The translations under genes were made by a program, and so were the position numbers. Positions 38,713 through 46,987 of a stretch of DNA of 53,906 nucleotides are shown here, piece after piece. Below the pieces are notes generated by a model. It was not told the origin of the DNA, searched no databases, and saw only the letters and a list, made by a program, of their open reading frames with translations. The stretch is from Gammaproteobacteria bacterium (GTDB taxonomy: Bacteria > Pseudomonadota > Gammaproteobacteria > Xanthomonadales > Xanthomonadaceae), in NCBI GenBank assembly GCA_026398715.1, contig JAPLSI010000124.1, positions 1-53,906 on the forward strand, written 5' to 3'. Position 1 is the stretch's first letter. Each line of letters starts with the position of its first letter.

Positions 38713-39453
38713 ATGACGGACCCGAGCGCGCCCGAACTGTCGGTGGTCGTACCGGTGTTCAACGAACGCGACAACGTCGGCCCGCTGGTCGGCGAAATCG
38801 TCGCCGCCCTGCGCGGCCGGATCCCCTTCGAAATCGTCTATGTCGACGATTATTCGAAGGACGACAGCTTCGCGATGCTGCAGCAACTGATGCAGACCAC
38901 GCCGGAGCTGCGCGTACTCGGCCACGTGACGCAAAGCGGCCAGAGCACCGCCATCCGCACCGGCGTGAAAGCCGCGCGCGGCGCCTGGATCGCCACGCTC
39001 GACGGCGACGGCCAGAACGACCCGGCCGACATCCCCAAACTGCTCGACGTGCGCGCCAGCTCGGATGCCTCGCTGAAACTGTTTGCCGGCTGGCGCGTGA
39101 ATCGCCGCGACACCGGCAGCAAGCGCTGGGCCTCGAAATTCGCCAACGCCATCCGCTCGCGCCTCCTGCGCGACGAAACCCCGGACACCGGCTGCGGCAT
39201 CAAGCTGTTCGAGCGCGACGCCTTCCTCGACCTGCCCTACTTCGACCACATGCACCGCTACCTGCCGGCCTTGTTCAAGCGCGCCGGATGGAACTGCGTC
39301 AGCGTGCCGGTGAATCATCGCGAGCGTTCCACCGGCGTGTCCAAGTACAACAACCTGCAGCGCGCCTGGGTCGGCCTTGCCGACCTGCGCGGCGTGGGCT
39401 GGCTGATCAAGCGCAGCAAGCGCACCGCGGTGCGCGAGGCCACGCGGCCATGA
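38713..39453 (+). CDS. GT2 glycosyltransferase (dolichol-phosphate mannosyltransferase-like)
   Basis: A 246-aa cytosolic family 2 glycosyltransferase. Motifs: LSVVVPVFNERDNV, the first Asp pair VDDYSKD, the DxD-like LDGDGQNDP, and RERSTGVSKYNN, which is typical of enzymes that load a sugar onto a polyprenyl phosphate. There is no C-terminal membrane domain. It is coupled by an ATGA overlap to a LAB_N membrane protein. In related genomes, as I recall, a GT39/ArnT-like sugar transferase completes this set; none follows here. Confidence 0.9.
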   Translation: MTDPSAPELSVVVPVFNERDNVGPLVGEIVAALRGRIPFEIVYVDDYSKDDSFAMLQQLMQTTPELRVLGHVTQSGQSTAIRTGVKAARGAWIATLDGDGQNDPADIPKLLDVRASSDASLKLFAGWRVNRRDTGSKRWASKFANAIRSRLLRDETPDTGCGIKLFERDAFLDLPYFDHMHRYLPALFKRAGWNCVSVPVNHRERSTGVSKYNNLQRAWVGLADLRGVGWLIKRSKRTAVREATRP

Positions 39454-39776
39454 ATGAACAAATCGTATGGATGAGCGGTTTCGGCATCCACATCACGCCC
39501 TGGAAACTGATCGGCCTGACCGGTGCCCTGATGTTCGGCGGCCGCTGGCTGGTCCAGTTCATCGCCTCGCGCCGCCACGGCAAGCCGGTCATCCCGCGCG
39601 CGTTCTGGTACATGAGCATCGTCGGCAGCCTGATGACGCTCAGCTACTTCATCTTCTCGGCCAAGCAGGACGCGGTCGGCGTCCTGCAGAACCTCTTCCC
39701 CAGCTTTACCGCCGTTTACAGCCTTTACCTCGACATCAAACATCGCGGCTGGCACCGGGATCGCGCTTCCCACTAG
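39450..39776 (+). CDS. LAB_N (lipid A biosynthesis N-terminal domain) small membrane protein
   Basis: A 108-aa protein with three predicted membrane helices. The GGRWLVQFIASRRHGKPVIPRAFWYMSIVGSLMTLSYFIF core (positions about 29-70; key residues W33, Q36, R43 and the PRAFWY turn) is the stand-alone LAB_N domain, found next to GT2 enzymes acting on lipid-linked sugars. Such proteins probably help move or handle a polyprenyl-phosphate sugar. The start ATG 39450 overlaps the glycosyltransferase stop. The downstream 617 bp are gene-free. Confidence 0.87.
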   Translation: MNEQIVWMSGFGIHITPWKLIGLTGALMFGGRWLVQFIASRRHGKPVIPRAFWYMSIVGSLMTLSYFIFSAKQDAVGVLQNLFPSFTAVYSLYLDIKHRGWHRDRASH

Positions 39777-39794
39777 AGCAGGGCATTCCGCGTT

Positions 39795-39934
39795 GCGATG
39801 CTGAATGTCGCCGGGAAGGGGAGCCGCCCTGGTCGCCCCGGCGTAGCCGCTCCATGCGGACTCAGGGTCGACCGGTCGGCCATCCATGGCCGACCTCCTG
39901 TGCGACTCCCCTCCCCGTCGCCCTTCAGCATCGC
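39795..39934 (+). repeat. Cloverleaf-like palindromic repeat, copy 1
   Basis: A 140-bp element with long terminal inverted repeats: GCGATGCTGAA at 39795-39805 pairs perfectly with TTCAGCATCGC at 39924-39934, and the next 18 positions pair at 14 (GGGGAG near 39818-39823 with CTCCCC near 39906-39911). The core (39827-39904) has two internal hairpins: one with arms around GGTCGCCCC and GGGTCGACC enclosing CCGCTCCATGCGG, and one around CGGCCATCCATGGCCG. The core is nearly identical to copy 2 read on the other strand (GGCGTAGCCGCTCC, TGCGGACTCAG, GGCCATCCATGGCCG, CCTCCTGTGCGA), whereas the outer arms differ in sequence but remain self-complementary. Confidence 0.9.
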
Positions 39935-40111
39935 GCGGGGGTTCGACACTTTTTATGGGAAAGCGCCGACGCGATTTTGGAGCTGGGTAGGGCAAAAGCG
40001 TTGCCACAGCGGCGATCGAGCTAGCGGCAGGGCGAGCATCTGGCGTCTCCTTGGCTTGTTCCTGACTTCGCCCTGGCCCCTGACTTTCGACTTCGCGCGT
40101 TAGTCGTGGGG

Positions 40112-40248
40112 CGAGGCTGAACGTGACCGCGGGTGGGGTTCGCACAGGAGGCCGGCCATGGATGGCCGGCCGGTCGACTCTGAGTCCGCAGGAGCGGCTA
40201 CGCCGAGTCGACCAGGGCGGACCCCACCCGCGGTGACGTTCAGCCTCG
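40112..40248 (-). repeat. Cloverleaf-like palindromic repeat, copy 2 (inverted)
   Basis: A 137-bp element in opposite orientation to copy 1. Outer arms 40112-40139 and 40221-40248 pair over 28 bp with one mismatch (CGAGGCTGAACGT opposite ACGTTCAGCCTCG, then ACCGCGGGTGGGGT opposite ACCCCACCCGCGGT). Inside are a 10-bp palindrome at 40150-40171 (arms GGCCGGCCAT and ATGGCCGGCC) and a second hairpin with GGTCGACTC at 40172-40180 and GAGTCGACC at 40205-40213, enclosing CCGC-AGGA-GCGG at 40186-40197. A single strand would fold as a stem with two side arms. It ends 20 bp before the -35 box of the rpmB promoter. Confidence 0.92.
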
Positions 40249-40268
40249 AAGCGCGGAACCCCAGAAGA

Positions 40269-40297
40269 TTGAAAATGAAGGAGTTTTAGGGGATACT
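40269..40297 (+). promoter_or_regulatory. Sigma-70 promoter of rpmB-rpmG
   Basis: TTGAAA at 40269-40274 and GATACT at 40292-40297 are separated by exactly 17 bp, a near-consensus sigma-70 promoter. Transcription would start near 40304, giving a leader of about 90 nt before rpmB. The promoter begins 20 bp after repeat copy 2. Confidence 0.75.
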
Positions 40298-40393
40298 CAC
40301 CGGCTCGCTGCATGTTTCTCAGGCCCCAAGGCCGTCGCAGGGAGGCCGATTTCGCCCGGGCCATGGGCGGAGCCACCGATATCGAGGTACGTC

Positions 40394-40630
40394 ATGAGCC
40401 GCATTTGTCAGGTCACCGGCAAGAGCGTGCAGAGCGGTAACAACGTCTCGCACGCCAACAATGCCACCCGCCGCAAGTTCCACCCCAACATCCACGAGCG
40501 TCGCTTCTGGGTCGCCAGCGAAAACCGCTGGGTCAAGTTGCGCGTTTCGTCCCATGGCCTGCGTACCATCGACAAGGTGGGTATCGACGTGGTGCTCGCA
40601 GAAATCCGCCACCGCGGCGACAAGGTCTAA
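40394..40630 (+). CDS. rpmB: 50S ribosomal protein L28
   Basis: A 78-aa ribosomal protein of full length. [27 protein letters not shown] is the conserved N-terminus, followed by [28 protein letters not shown]. It has no zinc-binding Cys pairs. rpmG follows 11 bp later, the standard gene pair. GAGG about nine bases before the ATG serves as the ribosome binding site. Confidence 0.98.
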   Translation: MSRICQVTGKSVQSGNNVSHANNATRRKFHPNIHERRFWVASENRWVKLRVSSHGLRTIDKVGIDVVLAEIRHRGDKV

Positions 40631-40641
40631 GGAGAACTGAC

Positions 40642-40806
40642 ATGTCATCCAAGCGCGACAAGATCCGCCTGATCTCCACGGCCGGTACCGGTCACTTCTA
40701 CACGACCGACAAGAACAAGAAGACCACGCCGAACAAGTTCGAATTCCTGAAGTACGATCCCGTCGTGCGCAAGCACGTCGCGTACAAGGAAGCCAAGATC
40801 AAGTAA
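40642..40806 (+). CDS. rpmG: 50S ribosomal protein L33
   Basis: A 54-aa ribosomal protein: [27 protein letters not shown], then [26 protein letters not shown]. It is the cysteine-free (zinc-independent) form of L33. The ribosome binding site AAGGAGA precedes ATG 40642. It is co-transcribed with rpmB and ends at an intrinsic terminator. Confidence 0.98.
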   Translation: MSSKRDKIRLISTAGTGHFYTTDKNKKTTPNKFEFLKYDPVVRKHVAYKEAKIK

Positions 40807-40831
40807 GCCTGGCTTGCTGGTCTGGAAAAAC

Positions 40832-40861
40832 AAAGGCCCCTCGCGGGGCCTTTTGTTTTTT
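40832..40861. terminator. Bidirectional intrinsic terminator after rpmG
   Basis: AAAGGCCCC (40832-40840), loop TCGC, GGGGCCTTTT (40845-40854), then GTTTTTT. On the minus strand the same stem is followed by TTTGTTTTT, so it can also end transcripts of the convergent MgtC/DUF4010 gene. Confidence 0.92.
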
Positions 40862-40902
40862 GGCGACCTTGTTCCGCGCCGAGTCTCCACGGCATCGTGC
40901 GC

Positions 40903-42144
40903 TCAGGCGAGGAAGACCACGCCGAGGAAGGCCAGCACCATCGCGGTGATGCCCGGCAACACGCGCAGCGCATAGGCCTTGCCGCCCTGGGCGACGGCCA
41001 CCACGCATTTCATCGCCGAATTGGTCGCGAGCGCCGCGCAGATGGATATCAGCGCCAGCCGATCGTCCACCAGTCCCGCGGCCGCCAGTTGCGCGGCGGA
41101 TGCGGATGCCGCGTGCACGTCGGCCAGTCCAGACAGCGCCAGCACCCAAGGCAGACTGGCGTCACCCAGCTGGTCGCGGGCTACGGCGGCCAGCAGGAAG
41201 ATCACCGCCAGCACGGCGACGAAGACCAGGGCTTGCCTGGGTTGCAGGGCGCGGGGGCCGGCCAGTTGGCGAGCGTCCACCTCGGCGGCATCGGCATGGA
41301 AGCTGGCGAAGGCGGCAGCCACGAAGGCGGCGACGCCCGCCGCCACCAACGGCCACGCGGCCATGGCCAGCAGCGACGGCGACAAGGTCGCGAGCACGAT
41401 GGCAAGCTGGATAACCGTGCCCACGTTCGACACCAGTGCGGCGCTGGCCAGCGAACCGGCCAGCTGCGGCGTCGCCCGCGCGCGCGCCCCGAGGGCGGCG
41501 ATGGTGGCCGTGCTCGACACGAAGCCGCCGACCAGCCCCGCCAGCGCCAGGCCCAGACGCGGCCCGAGCGTGCGCAGCGCCACGTAGCCGGCACTGCTCA
41601 CCGTCATCACCGCCACCACCAGCGTCCACAGCCGATGCGGATCCAGTGCGCCCCAGGGGTCGATCGGTTTGGAAGGCAGCAGCGGCAGCACCACGAACGC
41701 GCAGGCCAGCAGCAGCAGGATGTCTTCCAGCTCCTGCACGGTCAGTCCTTCGCGGATGAACTTGTGCATGCTGTTCTTCACCGCCAGCAGCAGGGCCACG
41801 ATCACCGCCAGGCCTGCGGCCATCGCCGGCGAGCGCATCGCCATCACGCCCAGCAGGAAAGTCGCGATCATCGCGAACTCGGTGGTCAGGCCCGGGTCGG
41901 TAATCCGCGTTCGCCGGTAGCCTGCCAACGCAAGCGCGGCCACGGCGATGGCGCCTCCGACGATGCCGAACGGCCCCAGCCAGTGCGACAGCGCGCCGAT
42001 CAGCGAACACAGCATGAAGGTGCGCACGCCGGCCACGTCACGCATCGGCCCGGTGCCCTTCGCGCGCTCGCGCTCGACACCGATCAGCAATCCGACGCCG
42101 AGGGCGCCGGCGAATCCAAGGGCTTGGGCAGCTAGGACATCCAT
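40903..42144 (-). CDS. MgtC/SapB and DUF4010 domain membrane protein
   Basis: A 413-aa inner-membrane protein with about 11-12 spans. The N-terminal part has ALGVGLLIGVERER and GVRTFMLCSLIGAL, typical of the MgtC/SapB domain (about 5-140). The C-terminal half is a DUF4010 region with GGFVSSTATIAALG and SISICAALATNSAMKCV-like sequence. The role is unknown; the MgtC part suggests ion homeostasis, but the fusion is not the virulence-type MgtC. The start at ATG 42144 is chosen at the conserved N-terminus; the open frame continues upstream into acs without similarity. It lies 76 bp downstream of acs on the same strand. Confidence 0.86.
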   Translation of the reverse strand: MDVLAAQALGFAGALGVGLLIGVERERAKGTGPMRDVAGVRTFMLCSLIGALSHWLGPFGIVGGAIAVAALALAGYRRTRITDPGLTTEFAMIATFLLGVMAMRSPAMAAGLAVIVALLLAVKNSMHKFIREGLTVQELEDILLLLACAFVVLPLLPSKPIDPWGALDPHRLWTLVVAVMTVSSAGYVALRTLGPRLGLALAGLVGGFVSSTATIAALGARARATPQLAGSLASAALVSNVGTVIQLAIVLATLSPSLLAMAAWPLVAAGVAAFVAAAFASFHADAAEVDARQLAGPRALQPRQALVFVAVLAVIFLLAAVARDQLGDASLPWVLALSGLADVHAASASAAQLAAAGLVDDRLALISICAALATNSAMKCVVAVAQGGKAYALRVLPGITAMVLAFLGVVFLA

Positions 42145-42220
42145 GTGACGAGGATGCCCTGTGCACGCCATCGCTGACAACGCCCTGCAGCCAGCGGCAC
42201 CAGGCCGGTTGCCGCGTCGC

Positions 42221-44167
<1,947 letters not shown>

Positions 44168-44189
44168 GGCGGTCTCCTGACCAACTCAA

Positions 44190-45371
44190 TCAGCGGTGAG
44201 GCACCAACGCATAGCCCTTCAAGCGCGCGGAGAATTCCTGCAGTGCCTGGATACCGGACGCTTCGGCCTCATGGCACCAGGCGCGCAACGCTTCCATCTT
44301 CACCTCAGCCACTGCCGATTTCATCTCGTAGATGGCGAGCAGGCGTTGCCGGTATTCCACCAGCGTGGCCAGTTGCGGACGCGATGCCACGAAGGCGTGC
44401 AGGCGCTCGCGGTGCGCGGCATCCAGCCAGCGGCCTTCGCTGCGGAAGGCGCGGCGGATGCGACGCGGCAGTTCGCCGGCGTCGAGCTTGATCTGCGGCT
44501 TGAGCACGGTCTTGAAATAATCGGTTGCCACCTGCCAGCGGTGCACCATCATCGCGTGCAGTGTGTCGGCGTCGGGCACGGAGATGTTCGGACGCACGTC
44601 CAGCTTCGGCGCCACGCGCAATACTTTCGCCAGGCCGAGTTTCTGCAGCGTCCACACCACCGTCCAGCCGATGTCCACTTCAAACCTGCGCAGGGCGAAC
44701 TTGGCCGAGCTCGGGAAGGCGTGGTGGTTGTTGTGCAATTCTTCGCCGCCGATGAGCAACGCCCACGGGGTGAGGTTGGTGGCGGTGTCGTCGGTGTCGA
44801 AGTTGCGGTAGCCCCACCAATGGCCCAGGCCATTGATGACGCCGGCCGCGCAGAACGGCATCAATGCCATCTGCAAGGCCCAGATGGCGATGCCGGGCAG
44901 GCCAAACAGGGCCAGGCTCGCGAACAACAGGATAACCACGCCGGCCGTGGAAAAACGCGTGTACAGGTTGCGCTCGATCCAGTCGTCGGGCGTGCCCTTG
45001 CCGTATTTTTCCAGCATGTCCTTGTCCAGCGCCGCCTTCTGGTAAAGCTCCAGGCCGCGCCACAACACGGTGTTGATGCCGGCGAAGCGCGGGCTGTGCG
45101 GGTCGTCGGGCGTTTCGCAACGCGCGTGGTGCTTGCGATGCACGGCCACCCATTCCTTGGTCACCATGGCCGTCGTCAGCCACGACCAGAAGCGGAAGAA
45201 ATGGCTGACCACCGGATGCAGGTCCACGCCGCGATGGGTCGCGCTGCGATGCAGGTAGATGGTGCTGGTCATCATCGTTATCTGGCTGGCGACCAGGAAG
45301 TACAGGACCATCTGCCAAACGCTGGCCTGGCTCAGTCCGGCCAGCAACCAGTCGATCAAATCGGGGGGCAT
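44190..45371 (-). CDS. Acyl-CoA delta-9 desaturase family fatty acid desaturase
   Basis: A 393-aa membrane di-iron desaturase. Three histidine boxes are visible: HRSATHR at 41-47, HRKHH at 78-82 and HNNHH at 213-217, in the arrangement of stearoyl-CoA-type delta-9 desaturases. Four membrane helices (two pairs) are predicted between them. The C-terminal about 150 residues are soluble and longer than in the minimal family, ending in GIQALQEFSARLKGYALVP. It would introduce double bonds aerobically, tuning membrane fluidity. The start is ATG 45371 with CTGGAG upstream. Confidence 0.92.
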   Translation of the reverse strand: MPPDLIDWLLAGLSQASVWQMVLYFLVASQITMMTSTIYLHRSATHRGVDLHPVVSHFFRFWSWLTTAMVTKEWVAVHRKHHARCETPDDPHSPRFAGINTVLWRGLELYQKAALDKDMLEKYGKGTPDDWIERNLYTRFSTAGVVILLFASLALFGLPGIAIWALQMALMPFCAAGVINGLGHWWGYRNFDTDDTATNLTPWALLIGGEELHNNHHAFPSSAKFALRRFEVDIGWTVVWTLQKLGLAKVLRVAPKLDVRPNISVPDADTLHAMMVHRWQVATDYFKTVLKPQIKLDAGELPRRIRRAFRSEGRWLDAAHRERLHAFVASRPQLATLVEYRQRLLAIYEMKSAVAEVKMEALRAWCHEAEASGIQALQEFSARLKGYALVPHR

Positions 45372-45501
45372 CGTTGACTCCAGGAGGGCCGCCGCAACGG
45401 ACAGCCGATAAAAGACACGGCGCGCAGCGCACCGTTGAAAACATTATGGAGCCGGCACATGGCAATGCAAGCGGCGGCCTGGTTTTCGGTAAGCTGAGCG
45501 T

Positions 45502-46314
45502 GTGCCCGAACTTCCTGAAGTAGAAACCACCCGACGGGGCCTGGCGCCCCATTTGCAAGGTCGCCGCGTGACGGGGGTCACGTTGCGCCGGCCGGATTTG
45601 CGCTGGCCCATTCCCGCCGAGATTTCATCGCTTCTTCCCGGCCAGGAAATTCTTGGCTTGCGCCGCCGCGCGAAATACCTGCTGGTGGACACCGCGCCCG
45701 GCAGCGCCCTGTTGCACCTGGGCATGTCAGGCAGCCTGCGCGTCCTTCCCGCGCACACACCCGTCACTGCGCACGACCACGTGGACGTTGCGCTCGACTC
45801 GGGCAAGGTGCTGCGCTTCAACGACCCGCGCCGATTCGGCTGCCTGTTGTGGCAACCGGCAGGCAGCACCCACGAGCTGCTGCGCAACCTGGGGCCCGAG
45901 CCGCTGTCGGACGATTTCAGCGGCGACTACCTGTTTGATCGCAGCCGCGGCCGCAGCGCCAGCATCAAGACCTTCCTGATGGACCAGTCGATCGTGGTCG
46001 GCGTCGGCAACATCTATGTGGCCGAAAGCCTGTTCCAGGCCGGCATCGCCCCGGCCCGCCAGGCCGGCCGGGTCTCCAGGGACCGGTACGGCGCCCTGGC
46101 CCAGGCCGTCCGCGCCATCCTCGCCCACGCCATCCAACGCGGGGGGACGACCCTGCGCGACTTCATCAGCCCCGACGGGGTGCCCGGGTATTTCGAACAG
46201 GAGCTGTTCGTCTACGGGCGCGAGGACCAGGCCTGCAAGCGCTGCGGACGGCCCCTGAAGGGCAGCCGGCTCGGAAACCGGGCCACGGCCTGGTGCAGCC
46301 ACTGCCAGAAGTGA
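45502..46314 (+). CDS. mutM: Formamidopyrimidine-DNA glycosylase (MutM/Fpg)
   Basis: A 270-aa bifunctional glycosylase/AP lyase that removes 8-oxoguanine. The N-terminal PELPEVET gives the catalytic proline and E3 after Met removal; NDPRRFGCLLW and MDQSIVVGVGNIYVAESLF are family blocks. The C-terminal zinc finger is C-K-R-C ... C-S-H-C with the loop GNRATAW. The start is GTG 45502, fixed by the required PELPE N-terminus. TAAGCT at 45490-45495 would place the transcription start on the GTG itself; no Shine-Dalgarno is seen. Confidence 0.97.
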   Translation: MPELPEVETTRRGLAPHLQGRRVTGVTLRRPDLRWPIPAEISSLLPGQEILGLRRRAKYLLVDTAPGSALLHLGMSGSLRVLPAHTPVTAHDHVDVALDSGKVLRFNDPRRFGCLLWQPAGSTHELLRNLGPEPLSDDFSGDYLFDRSRGRSASIKTFLMDQSIVVGVGNIYVAESLFQAGIAPARQAGRVSRDRYGALAQAVRAILAHAIQRGGTTLRDFISPDGVPGYFEQELFVYGREDQACKRCGRPLKGSRLGNRATAWCSHCQK

Positions 46315-46344
46315 CCCAATCGGGCGTCGAATCACTATTTCAGG

Positions 46345-46373
46345 CGTGACAGACGTCACGTACGAGCTATGAT
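46345..46373 (+). promoter_or_regulatory. Promoter with operator-like dyad upstream of the ECF sigma gene
   Basis: GTGACA at 46346-46351 and TATGAT at 46368-46373 with 16 bp between form a good sigma-70-type promoter. The -35 box overlaps a perfect 6-bp inverted repeat, CGTGAC (46345-46350) and GTCACG (46355-46360) with four bases between, a likely protein-binding site. The leader would be about 30 nt, with GGGGAG as the ribosome binding site. Confidence 0.6.
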
Positions 46374-46409
46374 GCTTGCATCAGCCCGCGCAGACGGGAT
46401 CGGGGAGTC

Positions 46410-46970
46410 ATGAGCGATACCGCCGAAATCACGCAATGGTTGAGTGCTGCACGCGATGGCGACCGGGTCGCCCTCGACCGCGTGCTGTCGACCTTGTATC
46501 GGGAACTGCACAGCATGGCCCGGCGCCAGCTGGGCAACCAGAACGGCCATACCCTGGATGCCACCGGCCTGGTCCACGAGGCCTATATCCGCCTGGTCGG
46601 CCGTGCCGACGCCCAGTTCGAGGACCGCGCCCACTTCTTCGCCTATGCCGCCTCGGCCATGCGCAGCGTGGTGGTGGATTACGCGCGGCAGCGGCTGGCC
46701 GTGAAGCGCGGCGGCGACCTGCACCGGGTGACCGACCTGCCCGAGGACGTGGGCGGCGGCATGCGCATCAACGAGGAACTGCTGGGACTCGATACGGCGC
46801 TGACCCGCCTGGCCGACGTTGATTCCAAGCTGGCGCAAGTGGTTGAATTGCGCTACTTCGCAGGTTTGTCCGAAGCCGAGATCGCCACCTTGCTCAAGCG
46901 CTCCGAACGCAGCGTACGCCGCGACTGGCAGAAGGCACGCCTGTACCTGCTGGCCTCGCTGCAAGACTGA
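46410..46970 (+). CDS. ECF-type RNA polymerase sigma factor (TIGR02999 family)
   Basis: A 186-aa alternative sigma factor. Region 2 (about 15-85) has YRELHSMARRQL, ATGLVHEAYIRLVG and FFAYAASAMRSVVVDYARQR, which place it in the TIGR02999 group; region 4 (about 125-182) has VELRYFAGLSEAEIATLLKRSERSVRRDWQKAR as the -35 binding HTH. Members of this group are usually encoded next to Hanks-type kinases rather than anti-sigma factors, and indeed a kinase gene follows after 17 bp. Regulation of the sigma factor by that kinase is plausible but inferred. Confidence 0.93.
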   Translation: MSDTAEITQWLSAARDGDRVALDRVLSTLYRELHSMARRQLGNQNGHTLDATGLVHEAYIRLVGRADAQFEDRAHFFAYAASAMRSVVVDYARQRLAVKRGGDLHRVTDLPEDVGGGMRINEELLGLDTALTRLADVDSKLAQVVELRYFAGLSEAEIATLLKRSERSVRRDWQKARLYLLASLQD

Positions 46971-46987
46971 AAGTTGACGGGCGGCCT

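Larger units (their letters stand above)
39777..40393. other. 617-bp gene-free region with two inverted palindromic repeats
   Basis: The stretch between the LAB_N gene and rpmB has no supportable gene. It holds repeat copy 1 (39795-39934), a unique spacer (39935-40111), repeat copy 2 in inverted orientation (40112-40248), the rpmB promoter (40269-40297) and a leader of about 90 nt. An open frame of about 100 codons crosses copy 1 and the spacer, but its sequence is dictated by the repeat and does not resemble a protein. The spacer shows no motif that I recognise. Confidence 0.85.

Noticed and set aside
39798..40103. Open frame of about 100 codons in the repeat region
   Set aside because: Its first third is translated repeat sequence and the rest resembles no protein; the frame exists because of high GC and the palindromes.
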